Part shown: one piece after another, positions 1-12,200 of the stretch
How positions within the stretch are numbered: position 1 is the first letter of the stretch
Layout of the letters: every line of letters begins with the position of its first letter
Assembly: GCA_958510875.1 (NCBI GenBank)
Contig: OY294068.1
Span: forward strand, 34,576,297 to 34,640,296
Length of the DNA stretch: 64,000 nt
Origin: Endomychus coccineus
Taxonomy: Eukaryota; Arthropoda; Insecta; Coleoptera; Endomychidae
Direction: 5' to 3'
The notes under the pieces: generated by a model
Told to the model about the DNA's origin: nothing
Seen by the model: only the letters and a program-made list of their open reading frames with translations
The model's database searches: none
Made by a program: the position numbers and the translations under genes

Positions 1-660
1 ATTGTTTCAAGATCTTTTTGGTGGAAAGATTGGTGTGATTGTAGGGCTCTATATTTGAGGTTTAAAATAATGTTTTTTGAGTAAACGAGTGTTGAAAATT
101 GAAATACAAAAACGATCATCTGTGATACTTTTGTTTTCGTCTGTGCTGATAATTAAATCCAAAATGTCCAAAAAAGGTAATTTGTAGTTGCGTTTTAATT
201 CAAACATGAACTGGATGCGTGGATGGAAACTATTGAATACTTTTTGGATTGTATTAACTTTGTCTATGGGTACGCAGGTGCTGATGTCATCTATATATCG
301 TTTGAAAAACGGTAATATAAAGGACTATTTTTTTATAGAAGTATTCTGAAATTCAGACATGACGATATCCGCACAAATTGATGACAGGCCGTTTGCCATA
401 CCTAGACCAAAGATTTGTTCATAAAATTTATTTTCAAATTTGAAATAAATATTCTTTAACACAAAGTCTAATAATGTTAAAAAATGTTCTAGTGAGAGTG
501 GTTCAATTAACTAACAAGTTCTATTACTAAATCTGTTGGAGTATTCTGCCACCCTTCTTAGTTTCTCTTTATTAAAACTGGTAGTAATCACTATCCTTAT
601 TGTAGTGCCCTGAGGATGACCCAAAAGAAGTCGAAACTTCGGCAACAGAGCTTAAGTCGT
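1..660 (-). mobile_element. Penelope-like element, reverse transcriptase fragment (decayed)
   Basis: On the minus strand this reads as the core of a Penelope-like reverse transcriptase. The palm motif GLGMANGLSSICADI is visible around 360-410 and the catalytic YIDD at 286-297. After it come KVFNSFHPRIQFMFE and a PFLDI-type motif. A TAG stop at 325-327 interrupts the frame between the two palm motifs, so the copy is dead. The element runs off the left edge. A GATGACCCAAAAG / GTCGAAAC sequence at 613-640 resembles the conserved non-coding block found near Penelope-like ORFs in other animals, which is recalled knowledge. No GIY-YIG endonuclease part is inside the window for this copy. It lies upstream of, or in an intron of, the sas-like gene. 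Confidence 0.75.
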
Positions 661-978
661 TCTTGATATTTGACCTCTCCCCAACCAACTCTAAATCTTA
701 ATAATTAACATTACTCAAAATATGAATATAATTAATACATAATTTCAATAATAAATTTAATCTGTTTTGAATAAAATCATATCTACTAGCAAAAATCATT
801 AATTGTGCTTCCCGTTGTATAAGTGAATAAATAATAAATGTTTGTAAGATATGGACAAGTGCTGCTAATTCTCTGAGCAGCCACAATTTTTGGGGTGGAA
901 GTACTGTAAATATCTTCTTTGTAAATAATATTTTTCCAAATTCTTACTATTAAATTTAAAATCATTAATTTCTTTCAG
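661..978. other. Intron sequence upstream of the first visible sas exon
   Basis: AT-rich sequence ending in a pyrimidine-rich acceptor (TTCTTTCAG, 970-978). I see no coding exon or repeat in it. Confidence 0.5.
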
Positions 979-3900
979 TACCCAACAAAACTACAAACGA
1001 AACTTCAACTATTGTAAACGAACATATTACTAACGAAATTAATGGACTATTTGGACTACTGCCGACAAATCCTCCATCAAAAGTTTTAGGACCACTTGTT
1101 GCTTACGAAAACCAAAACAGAACTAATCATTTCAATACATCCGACTCGTCCTCTACCGTGAATCCCTTCCTTCATAAATTCGTTCCAATTGAAATGGGAA
1201 CGATTAAATCCAGTATACATAAAAATAAAATCCAAGAAAATAATAAATTTGGTCAGAATACGTTTCCGACAGATTCAAATTATAAACAACAATCGAAAAC
1301 ACCCAGTAAAAGACCAAATTTCGTCACCCCTCCGAATGTACCCTCTGATGGGGAATATATTACTAATTCTATAAATCCCTATCGAAGGCCCCAAGTTGAA
1401 AATCCCGTTACAAATGCTGAGCAAATTCATATCCACGGTAAGGGTAATCCTGCAGATTTGTTACAATTCATTCAACAACATCCAGAAATTGCAAATTATC
1501 CTGCTGGTTCGGTTCTAGAAATACATAGTTTGCCTTCAAAGTCAATAAAACACCCTGCCATTCACCCATTTGATGCTCAAAATGGAATTATCGGACATCC
1601 AAATCTACAATTAAATTCCCATTTAGGTCCTTTAATTGACCAAGGACCAATGAATCACCAAGACCCGTTTACCAATTTGCCCCCTGGAATCACTTTAGAA
1701 CAAATACTAGATGAAATACATAAAAGTTCACAAATACATGTTCCTCATCCTATGTACGGCACAAATACACAACAATATCCAGATCATAGACAGGTACCGA
1801 TTGCGCAACAAAGTGGCAAAATATTAAACAGACATAACGCAACACAAACAGGTTTGTGGTACTGGTAGATTGAAACGAGTATAGTTTCTCATGTTCATGA
1901 TCTTTCAGGGCAAGGTTTCCCAGGAGGTTTTCCACCGGAGCATGGGTTCCCGCAACCTCAAGATGAGATTACGGTACATACACTAGAAGCAATAGATGCA
2001 CACACAGTTCGACTAGCTTTTCTGGTTCCCCCAGTTATTGTCGGCTTACATGGAAGAGTCGAAGTCCGTTACACACATATGCAGTAAGTACGGAATATTA
2101 TAGATTTACAAGTTTCAACGACTTTATCATGGATAACTTTTGAGTAATTTAAGCTCATCTCCAGCTTACATATGACAAGTTATTGAAATTGTAAGATTTT
2201 GATCTTTTTGCATTCATATATAGTCCAGTCAAGAAGGTGGGGAAATAGGTCGAATAACTAACTATTTTGCAGAAAGTAGAATCGGAAAAATTATTTTTGC
2301 CTGATGTTCTATGGACCATGAAAGTCATTCGTGATTACTGAGCGACACTTCAATCTCCTTCCAATCACCCCTATATGCTAAATTAACCCTATTATCAACC
2401 CTCTTTCTAAGATAATTTTTGATATATCCAAAAATGAAGATTAAGCCTCCAAAATGGGTTCTAGGAGGTTTGGTCGCTGAACACGAATCTGAGGTTGGGG
2501 TCGGGGAAATTTGGTTATTTTCACGCAAATTTTCTCATTTTTCACGTGGTAATCGTTTTATACATAATAGAGGTTTACAGTCGCGTATTTCGATCCGAAG
2601 TAGAAAAAAAAACAGCTAAATTTACGGGAAACTGTGGAAAACTTGAAAAGAAAACCTTTCCATGTCATTGAAATTATCGTGTGATAGGACCCTACAGAGT
2701 TTTTTTGGTCACTGATAACGAATTTGATAATTAAAAAGTTCAAAAATATCATTTTCTGGAAAACGCTGAAAATGTTATCATGAATTCTCCTACCTTTTGA
2801 ATGTGATTTGTCGAGTGTCGATGTCGTGTTGATTTACGCTTATGTTCGCCATGTTTAAATTGCCAAAATTGCAAGTAAAGCAAAAAAATACGGTTTGACA
2901 ATTTCAGAAAAATCAAGAACATCCCAAGGAATAACATCATAACTCTATTGAAATGACCGTGCGATACGTCATTTTAGGGTTTTTTTGGTCGCTGATTGGG
3001 AATTTGACATGAAAAATGTTAAAAAATATAATTTTTCGGAGAAACACGGAAAATTTTATCATGAATTCTCCTGATTTTTCGAGTGTTGTGTTGATTTACG
3101 TTTATGTTTTCAAGGCCCATTTTAAATTACAAAAAAATTATATTTTTTCAACATTTTCGATATCAAATTCGTAATCAGCGACAAAAAATAACCCTGCGAT
3201 GACGTATCGCACGGTCATTTCAATGGAGTTATGATGTTTTTCTTTGGGATTTTCTTTGATTTTTCCGCAATTTTCAAACCATATTTTTTTGGCATTACTT
3301 GTAATTTTAGCAATTTAAAATTGACATCGAAAACATAATGGTAAATCAACACGACAAAGCCATTCAAAGGAGAATTCATAATAAAATTTTCAGCGTTTTT
3401 CCGGAAAATGATATTTTTGAACTTTTTAATCATCAAATTCGTAATGAGCAACCAAAAAAAATCCTATAGGGTCATTTCGCACGATAATTTCAATAACGTG
3501 TAAAGATTTACTTTCCAGATGTTCCACAGTGTTCCGCAAATTTTCCTGGATTTCTTTTACTTTGGATCGAAATACGCTACTGTCAACCTCTATTATATAT
3601 AAAACGATATTCACGTGAAACATAAGAAAACTTGCGTGAAAATGATCATATTTCCCAGATTTTCAAAATTCTAGGACTCATTTTGGAATGATCTTTATGG
3701 TTCATAGAACAAAATAGTTAGTAATTCGCCCAGCTTATTGACTGAACTAATAGCTTCCAGAGTTAGTGTTGAATAGTTCCGAAGATTTTTTAACAAACAG
3801 TATAACTTCTAACACATATATTGTTATTAGAGTGCATTTTGAAACTTTCTATTTGCTTTAACTTGAATATAGCACGAATGTTTTTGTATTGTGCAATAAA

Positions 3901-6646
3901 TACTTCCCCTCAAAATATATGTCCAATGTTGGCTTCTTAATATACATTGCACACTATTAAAGCTGTTATTGCATCCAAAAATAAACATACAAATTTAATA
4001 TCCTACCTAAAACTGGGGATGTACCCTGAGGTGAATGTACACGGCTATAGTGAGATCAATCTTCATATATGGGGTTGTGGTCTGGTAGAATTAATCGGGT
4101 TAGTTCAAGGATAAATCTATCGAAAATCCAAAGGCTAGCTAGCTTGGGTATGCAAAACCGGTGCAATGAGAACATACTCAACGACTGCTATAGAAGTAAT
4201 CCTAACTCCTCCATATAGTGGTGGAGAGTATGGCGATAAGAATAACATATAAAATGACTTGAGAGGGGATCACCAGTCGTAAGTTGGATCCCCCCCCCCC
4301 CTGTAAATCAGCAAACGTGGGACATAACCCTAAGATAAGATTGAAGAAAGGCGAAACAATTTGGGACCAAAACACAATCCCAAGACTCAGTAGAACCGCC
4401 ATTAAATAGCATACCGATGACTCCAAAATAACAGAAAGCACTGGAATAGGAGTATGTGGGCCTGATACAGAATACCTGAAAGCTTCGGCAAATCCCCTAG
4501 CTTTTTCCAAGCTGAATTCACGCTATTGGAAAGTGTGTCCAGTTCAAAATAGAAAGAAATTATACTGGATAGGATACACGAACTGAAGCAGGGAAAGATA
4601 CTTCTGGGAAACTATAACCAGAAAAGATCTAACGACTGCATCAACCTGAGAAAAATAAACTCAGAATACTAATGGGAATCCTAACAGACACAGCCGGTTG
4701 AAAGGACACCTTAAGAAGCTCGAATTAGTAGAAGAAAAAGAGTGCAGGTTCTGCGGAGAGAATGAAGAAACATCTATCCATATCTTCGCCGAATGCACAC
4801 CTCGGAGCACACCAAAATAAAGAGGAAGATTTACCTAACGTGAAGCCATTCGACATCCTGAACTTCCTTAACGCTACAGGGTTGGGCGAACTACCATATC
4901 TACTGAGATATATCCTGAACTACACAGCAGCAGAAGGGAGCACACTAGAACTTTTAGATTGCAATGTGCAAATATCTCCAACGCAATACAATACAATACA
5001 AATCCTACATAGGACTGCCGCTTGGAGATGGTATATGTTCTCTTATGAGTTCAGTTAATATTATTGGATCAAGGGGAAACTTTCCACAATTCTCCAAAGG
5101 GTATATGAAAATGATCATATTATTTGAAGAAATGTTTCATAACAAACTGAGGAGGAAAACTCACAATCTTATTTGTACAACTTGAGATTTGGGTTTCCCT
5201 TGGAAATTCATAGAAATTAACGAAATTTTCATTCAAGAATCAAAAATTCATTTTGATATCTATAACACTGCCAAATAATCACACTTGTAGTTTTCTCAAC
5301 ATTATCACTTTCTAGAGCTTCACCTAATTTTGTCTTTTTTCCAGGAATGACAATCCAGATACCTGGGAGTTACAGGTCTTCGCACCACCCAATGATCTGA
5401 TAGCTACTCCTCAGCTAGAATTCGATCTCTTAGGACTAAAAGCTGACACAGAGTACCGAATAAAAATCACCATCACCTTGAGAGATTTACACAACACTCC
5501 AAGCAGCCGGATATATAAAATAAAAACTCCCACTGACATAAACGCAACCACTTTGCCACCAATGATTCCCATAGAACCCGAACTGGCAATAACAGATATC
5601 AATGCCACTTGGGTAACTGTGAATTGGCGCAAATTTACAGAATACGAATTGCAATTCATCGATGGCGTTCAATTGCGATTCAAAGAAATCGACGGGAAAA
5701 TTTACGCTGCTACCCCACTCATTCATAGAGCCATCACAAGTTATACCTTAGAGAACCTGAAGCCAAATACGAAATACGAAATTGGAATTTTCTTCATACC
5801 TTTCCCAGGACAATTGACGGAACTCCACGCAGAACACATGTTGCATTATACAACGGCCAATGAATTTGACACTTATGGTTTCAATGTTACCTTGGATATA
5901 TCACATATCAAATCGACAAGCATCGAGATTACTTGGGCAGGAGTTCCATATCCAGAAGATAAGTATGTTAACATATACAGAGCAATATATCAGAGCGATT
6001 CTGGTAAAGAAGATCAAAGTACTTTCAAAATAGCCAAGAGGGATTCACCAACACGTACTGTGATCATGGATTTAAAACCTGGAACGAGATACAGATTATG
6101 GTTGGAAGTGTATTTGACGAATGGTAAAATCAAAACAAGCAATGTTCAAGATTTTAGCACAAAACCAAGGGTCGCACCTTCTCTAGGGGCTTCAACACAA
6201 CAAGGTATGTCTTTTTAAGGATTTTATTTACTGAGCTTGCTATGCTATACCTATATCTTTCTGGAATAAACAGTTGATTTCTGTATTACATAGAATTTAA
6301 TTCCTTATGGTAAATTTACATGACAAATTATTGATTTTATTTCTTTTTACAGATAAGTTATTAATTGGCGAGCCTTTAGACGGCAAAGGAGATTATTATG
6401 GACCACTAGTCATCGTTGCAATTTTAGCTGCAATAGCTATCTTAAGCACGCTCATTTTATTACTAATTCTTGTTAGAAGACACAATCAAAACAAAGCTGC
6501 CATCACACCTCCATGTAGAGTCAGTCAATCTGCCTACGACAACCCTACTTACAAAGTTGAAATCCAACAAGAAACCATGGGTATTTGAACAATTGTATTG
6601 ATCAATAACATATCTTTCTAACTGGTTTCTTGATTGCAGGTTTATG
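979..6646 (+). CDS. sas: Fibronectin-III transmembrane receptor, sas-like, 3' part
   Basis: Five exons are read: 979-1851, 1909-2083, 5345-6204, 6353-6580 and 6640-6646 (stop TGA). All junctions are GT-AG and keep frame. The 5' exons lie left of the window. Exon one encodes a low-complexity Asn/Pro/His-rich ectodomain with many N-x-S/T sites. Exons two and three encode about three fibronectin type III modules, with repeated LKPxTxYxxxI/L signatures. Exon four encodes a hydrophobic transmembrane helix ([20 protein letters not shown]) and a short tail with a YDNPTYK (NPxY-type) motif. The tail ends at ETMGL. Tandem FN3 domains, one helix and a short NPxY tail match stranded at second, an apical/axonal surface receptor of insects. 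This is family knowledge, not a search. Polyadenylation signals follow at 6725 and 6756. The 3.3 kb third intron holds a foldback repeat and a retroelement piece. The alternative is another FN3 receptor. Confidence 0.72.
2221..3750. repeat. Large foldback (palindromic) repeat in a sas intron
   Basis: The two ends are imperfect inverted repeats: TAGTCCAGTCAAGAAGGTGG at 2221 pairs with the complement of the end at 3705-3750, and AACTAACTATTTTG recurs inverted. Inside, further blocks pair across the centre, such as the TTCACGTG..GTTTTATA block near 2541 with its mirror near 3615. A shorter unit containing ATCATGAATTCTCCT recurs several times in both orientations. No transposase ORF is present. 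It looks like a non-autonomous foldback DNA element. No clear target duplication was found. Confidence 0.7.
4040..5010 (+). mobile_element. Non-LTR retrotransposon 3' part (decayed)
   Basis: Plus-strand fragments match the C-terminal region of an I/R1-like non-LTR retrotransposon. They include a '[11 protein letters not shown]' segment after the reverse transcriptase thumb (about 4160-4200) and a terminal zinc-knuckle segment, [19 protein letters not shown] then HIFAEC, at about 4690-4800. Frames are broken repeatedly. A CAATACAATACAATACAA tail at 4983-5001 is the kind of short tandem repeat that ends some of these elements. Two relatives sit at 16740-17650 (minus) and 38080-38600 (plus). Confidence 0.7.
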
Positions 6647-6826
6647 AAAACGCCAAGATTCCTTAAACTGTTGTACATATAACTTAAGCTACCTAATAAG
6701 TCTTATATTAAGAGTGTATTTAATAATAAACAGTATTTTCATTTGTAATATATAGTATTAATAAACTTTATATTTATTATATGTTTCGTTTAAAATAGTC
6801 CTCTAACGGTAAATAATAAATGTGGT

Positions 6827-6920
6827 CAGGGCCGGATTTAGTATTGATGGTACCCTAGAAATTCTTTAGTGAGGCCCTATTTTTCGAACCAACATTAGAA
6901 AAAAAAAAGACAGCTGATTG
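6827..6920. mobile_element. hAT-like terminus (fragment)
   Basis: CAGGGCCGGATTTAGTATTG at 6827 has the classic hAT terminal form and resembles the terminus of the full hAT element at 52429. I did not find its partner end, so this is a solitary fragment or one whose other end has been lost. Confidence 0.45.
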
Positions 6921-7282
6921 CAATATTAAAAAGATTTTAGGAGTGAATCAATCAAATATATCACCATGCTCCATCTTCTAACATATTTTCAGATTTATTT
7001 ATATTAAGACCAGACATATATATGGGCAATTCTAAATTAAAGGACACGGCCAAGGGGGGGTGGACTGTAGAACTTGCCGGGGCAATTTTTTTCCATTTCT
7101 ACATCGTATTTGAACGCGTTAACCGGCATATAGAGATTAAAATACCCTTTAAGAAGTTTTTTATGAATTTTTTCAATTTTTTAAGTCAAAAAACTATTTT
7201 TGACCCCAGAAATCGACATTTTATAATAAATAAACGTCCAAGATTTCCGATCGGAAATTGGCCGCTGAATCCGAAAATGGTG

Positions 7283-8625
7283 TAATTTTTCTAACATAAC
7301 GCATCATTTTCTATCCATTGGCTGATTTTTGGCAAAATAACTTTGTGAGAAGTCACTTAAAAAAATTTTTCTGCTCAATCTGTGTTTTTACCTCAGCTTT
7401 ACGATAAAATTCTTCTGACTAAATGGATTACTGTACAAAAATCTGTCGTCAGGTCGCCGACAAGTCCTTTTTGGGACATGACCCCGGAATCGAAATCTGC
7501 GGGAAATCTCATGATAAGTAAACAGTTCCCGAACGTCATCCAACAGTTTTTACATTCCAGTATACCATTAATTTTTGACCAAAAACCGGGTAAACGTAAT
7601 TTTCTTCGACCTCAAAGTTGCAGAATTTAGAATTGTAAGTAGGATATTTGGATTACTTGGACAATTTTCGATCGAAAACATGCTATTACATTATTTTTTA
7701 TAATATTTTGGTGCTTTGGAGAAGCAGTTTGAAAAAAAGCTTTTTGGTAGCTGCAAATCTAGACTTCGTTTTTTGTAATGTTTGAAGTTGGCTTCTTAAA
7801 ACTTTAAATCTAAGACTAAGATCGTTGTCAAAATGACTGATTTTGATGTAAAATTTCCCAAGCATTCTGTCATTGACAATTTTTCAATCCCACATGATGA
7901 CCCAGAGCCACAAAATTACTAAATTGTTGTTTTGCCTCCTATTTTTTCGCTTTGTTGAATTTTGTGGCTCTGGGTCATCATGTGGTATCGAAAAATTGTC
8001 AGAATCAGATTGCTTGGGAAATTTACATCAAAATCAGTCATTTTGATCACGATTTTAGTCGATTTAAAGTTTTAAGAAACAAACTTCAAAAATTACAAAA
8101 AGCGAAGTCTTTAGATTTGAAGCTACGAAAAAACTTTTTTTAAAGCACCAAAATATTTAAAAAATAATGTAATAGCATTTTTTCGATCGAAAATTGTACA
8201 AGGAATCCAAATATCCTACTTACAATTCTAAATTCTGCAACTTTGAAGTCGAAAAAGGTAAAAAACTGGGAAGAAAATTACGTTTACTGGTTTTTGGCGT
8301 AAAATTAATGGTATACTGGAGTGTAAAAACTGTTGGATGACGTTCGAGAACTGTTTTCTTATCGCAAAATTTCCCACTTCCCAGGTTGTATTTCCAAAAA
8401 AAAGACTTGTCATTGACCGGACGGCAGATTCTTGTACAGTAATATCGTTTTTTTTTAGTTTTTGCGATTTTTCGACCTTTAAAATCCATTTAGTCAGAAG
8501 AATTCTTATTATATCATAAAGCTGAGGTAAAAACACGTAGATTTCGCAAAAAAAAATTGTTTTATGTGGCTGCTCAAACCGATATGACAATGGATAGAAA
8601 ATGATGCGTTATGTAAAGATTATGG
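7283..8625. repeat. Large foldback repeat between sas and LTA4H
   Basis: Two arms of about 600-640 bases pair across a short centre at about 7915-7958. TAACATAACGCATCATTTTC near 7290 is inverted near 8605. CAGCTTTA..TTCTTCTGACTAAATGG near 7395 is inverted near 8490. The block reading CACATGATGACCCAGAGCC near 7890 is inverted near 7970. The arms are diverged by indels. Only chance ORFs are present. GGACACGGCCAAGG at 7039-7052 lies outside the paired part and resembles the terminus of the 22638 element, so the true element may start there. Confidence 0.7.
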
Positions 8626-8832
8626 AAGGAAACTGACACCATTATATACATATATAAAGATCAAATCGATTAAGGTTTACAATAAATACGAATTTGAATC
8701 TACGACAATGAAAGGTGACGCTGTGACGTTGCACCTTCGAAGTCAATTCAATCTTTAATATATATGTCTATACGCAACAGGTAGCATAGAATGTATTACT
8801 CTATGGTGAAACTGTGTAAGTAATGCTTGATT

Positions 8833-9024
8833 CAACGAGGTCTAGTATAGAGAAGACAAGTAGTGTGTTAAGCATAGGGAACCGCTGGTAACCATTCGGA
8901 CATTCTGTCCTCGCACATGTCGTACGCTCGTAGTGCGCTCTCCACATGTGTGCGAAAAGGACAGAATGTCCGATAAATTACCCGTGAAAGGCTTAGTTGT
9001 TTACTCTATGTATAGACCTCGTTG
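8833..9024. mobile_element. hAT-type MITE with 8-bp target duplication
   Basis: The element begins CAACGAGGTCTAGTATAGAG and ends with the inverted CTCTATGTATAGACCTCGTTG. It is flanked by a perfect 8-bp direct repeat, GCTTGATT, at 8825-8832 and 9025-9032. An inner inverted pair (CGGACATTCTGTCC / GGACAGAATGTCCG) makes nearly the whole 192 bp self-complementary. An 8-bp duplication is the hallmark of hAT insertion. It sits about 220 bases upstream of the LTA4H start codon. Confidence 0.85.
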
Positions 9025-9065
9025 GCTTGATTATTGTAATTGAATTGAAATTGAAATAAACGTCA

Positions 9066-9090
9066 GCAGTGTCAGTGTCAGTGCCGGTTG
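9066..9090 (+). promoter_or_regulatory. Possible LTA4H transcription start (TCAGT initiators)
   Basis: Two consecutive TCAGTG motifs and a nearby TCAG-containing repeat, 160-180 bases before the start codon, match the arthropod initiator consensus. This is suggestive only. A TATATATCAGT sequence at 9147-9157 is an alternative. Confidence 0.25.
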
Positions 9091-9245
9091 GTTAGCCTTT
9101 GCGGCAGTGATAATAATTAGTATTGTCTTGTCGGCGCGTTCGCGTTATATATCAGTAATTATACGTAATTTCTACGCCAGGTAGATTAGAATTGGTTATC
9201 CCTCAACAACATAAATTCTGAATAAGTTTTCACTTTCATCACAAA

Positions 9246-12200
9246 ATGACTGAAAAAGGATTAAGTCCCTTGGATCCCAGTTCCTTTTCAAGGCCGGGTA
9301 ATTACTTAATTAAACATATCTGGAATATGCATTTTATTACTTTTTTATTTTTTAGACCTTGCAATTGTAACCAATATCGTTTTCAATTTAAGTGTTAATT
9401 TTGATAAGAAGATATTCACTGGATTTGTTAATTTGTTCATTAACAAGATAGACGAAAATGTTCACGAAGTGGTAAGTAGTGATCTCATTAATACTTTTCA
9501 AAACTATTTACTGAGAATGGAAAACAGATTTTAGATGCAAAAGATTTGACTATATTTAACATTAAAGAGGTGGATCTCAATAAAGATCTTAATTTCACAA
9601 TATCTGACCCTGTGAGTGATTTTGGATCCAAATTGACTATTACTTTGCCAGAAAAAGCTGATAACAGGTAAGTTATATTTCAGCCACATAGCTTAAACTA
9701 TAAAATTCTGTCATTTAATTAGAAGAAAACTCGTGCATCACCCTTGATTTGGAAAGGCCAAGGATTAGAATTATGTTAATTTGCTGTTGAATTATTATCC
9801 TGTATGATGCATTATTAATAAGCATAGATGGAATAAGCAATAATAAACAAATTAACTAGAACCAAGAAGTTAATCATAGTTTCTTAAATTAAAGCAATTA
9901 TATTTTACATTTCCTTAAATCGGCTTTCCAGGGTGTTGTAAATCTCTTGAAAATCACTGAAAAATATAAGTAATTTGCCCAAAAAGACATAGTAATGGTA
10001 AATAATTGGCTTGATAGTAATCTATCAAGTTTGAATATTGCAATATCATGTTTCATCACTTTTACTATTATTAACCTAAACTCAAGAGAGTAAATTACGT
10101 TAAACTCATTGTACTATCTACCACCTGCAACTGTAATATTGAACTAAATAGATCCAATGAAGTTAAATATCTAGAACTCTTCATTGATAGATAGGTACCT
10201 ACCTAAAATACGATAAAGATATAATATATATTATTAACAAAATCAGAAAATGCATCTATAAATTTAAAGAACTGAGGTAACTAAGTATACTAAACGATCT
10301 AAAAATAATATATGTCATTAATAGAATCAATTATAAATAATGAAATAGCATTTTATGGTGTGGCAAACCCAACAACTTTAAACCAGTTAATTATAACACA
10401 GAAATATATTAAAACTTTCATGTCTAAACTAAGAATATATCAAACAAATTTATTATTTAATGAGATTAAAATATTTGATGTTAGGCTGTTTTTTGTTAAA
10501 TTTGTGATCAAATTCATGCATTAAAAAATATGTACTATATGACTGTTAAGCTTAATATTAATACAATATTTAACTCCGATAATTTATTTATTTCTCAAAT
10601 GAAATACACTTCTCTTAGTTGGTGACACATCAGTTATATGGGTCCCAAAATTGGTATTAAACCTAGCAATTACAAAAACAAAAGTTATAAAAATTTTAGA
10701 CCCATGAATAATAAAAAATAAAATAATTATTGAATCATGCCTAAATAAAATTTCATAAAATGCTTCATTATCAATTATTACAAAGTTTCTTTTGTAGTTT
10801 TCTAGTATTTTATTATTTATTTTTAGTATTTTTATTATTTAGTCTTAGTTAATTGTTTGCTTGTCATAACTTAGAGCAAAATTATTATTAATGATAAATG
10901 AATCATTTAATTGTTCACTGGAATTTTTCAGCTATGTATTAAAAATTGAATATGAAACAAGTCCAAATGCTAGTGGTTTACAATGGCTAACACCTGAACA
11001 AACACTTGGAAAAAAGCATCCTTATCTCTTCAGCCAACTTCAAGTAAGTACACAGAATTAACGGAAAATTTAATTATTCTGAAGATTCATTGTGAGTAAG
11101 CAAACAGGAAAATTTTATTCTGGAATTGTTATAGTCTATAATTCTTTGAATATCTTATAACTGTCCACTTATAATTGAAATCTTGCTTAAAGCACTTGCT
11201 GAATATTTTAAATAATTATAAATCTTGAATTTTTTCAGCCAATACATGCACGTTCTTTCTTGCCATGTCAGGATACATCCTTTGTGAAAACAAAATACTC
11301 AGCTACAGTAAGTACCTTTTAATGTAAAGTAAATGCTATGTTTATTTTATAACTGATAATATGATATTATCAGAGATAAAATTGCACATGCAACTTGTGC
11401 CTTGGTTTGAAGTGCCACTTCTCTGATGCAATTCAAATGCAAAACTTAATTCATCATGATTTTATTTATTTACAGATAAAGACAATCTCAAGTTTAGTGT
11501 CAATGCATTGCAATTGAATGAATTAAATACAGTATTTTCATATGCTCTTATGTGCAATACTTTATTAAACATCAATTATGAGGGGAATAATGTAAAATAC
11601 ATACATTTTTCCAAGTCTTTATGAAGATACTTTTTCCATATCTATCCAGATTGTTAAAAAAGAACAGTACTATTTTTTGATGTATTTCTGCATAGGGGTA
11701 GAAAACAACAAATCATGTATATTGCCTTCAGATTTTGGTTTATGCCTATTGAGTATACAGTGTCCCATTTGTTATCTTGGTGTATTTGAATCTCAGTAAC
11801 TATGAGAGTTAGAAGGTAGGTTAAATGGAGAAAGTTTTGCGAAATCAGATGACTTTCTGTAGTTGTTTGAGGATGTAAGAAAAAAGCTGATGGCACTTTT
11901 TCTACTTTCCAAATGAAATACCAATTCACACAGTATTATCTAGTGGCGTGGATGGAAACATTGTCAGTCAAGTTAGCAGTGCATTAACATACAATAAAAA
12001 TTATATCTGTAAAAATATAGGTTTTATTGTTACTATGTACGTTGGAATAGTTGAATTTCGTACTTGTTGTTTACTTTGTTATTATTAATATTAATGACAG
12101 GTCCGGACTTCGTTTTTTGAAGATACGAACTTAATGATTTGTAATATGTCGAAAAAGTTATAAAATAATCATGTGACACATAGTTCTTCTCTCTATCAAA

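Noticed and set aside
8643..8769. Weak inverted repeat next to the 7283-8625 palindrome
   Set aside because: Only short AT-rich matches (ATATATAAAGAT / ATCTTTAATATAT); could be chance.
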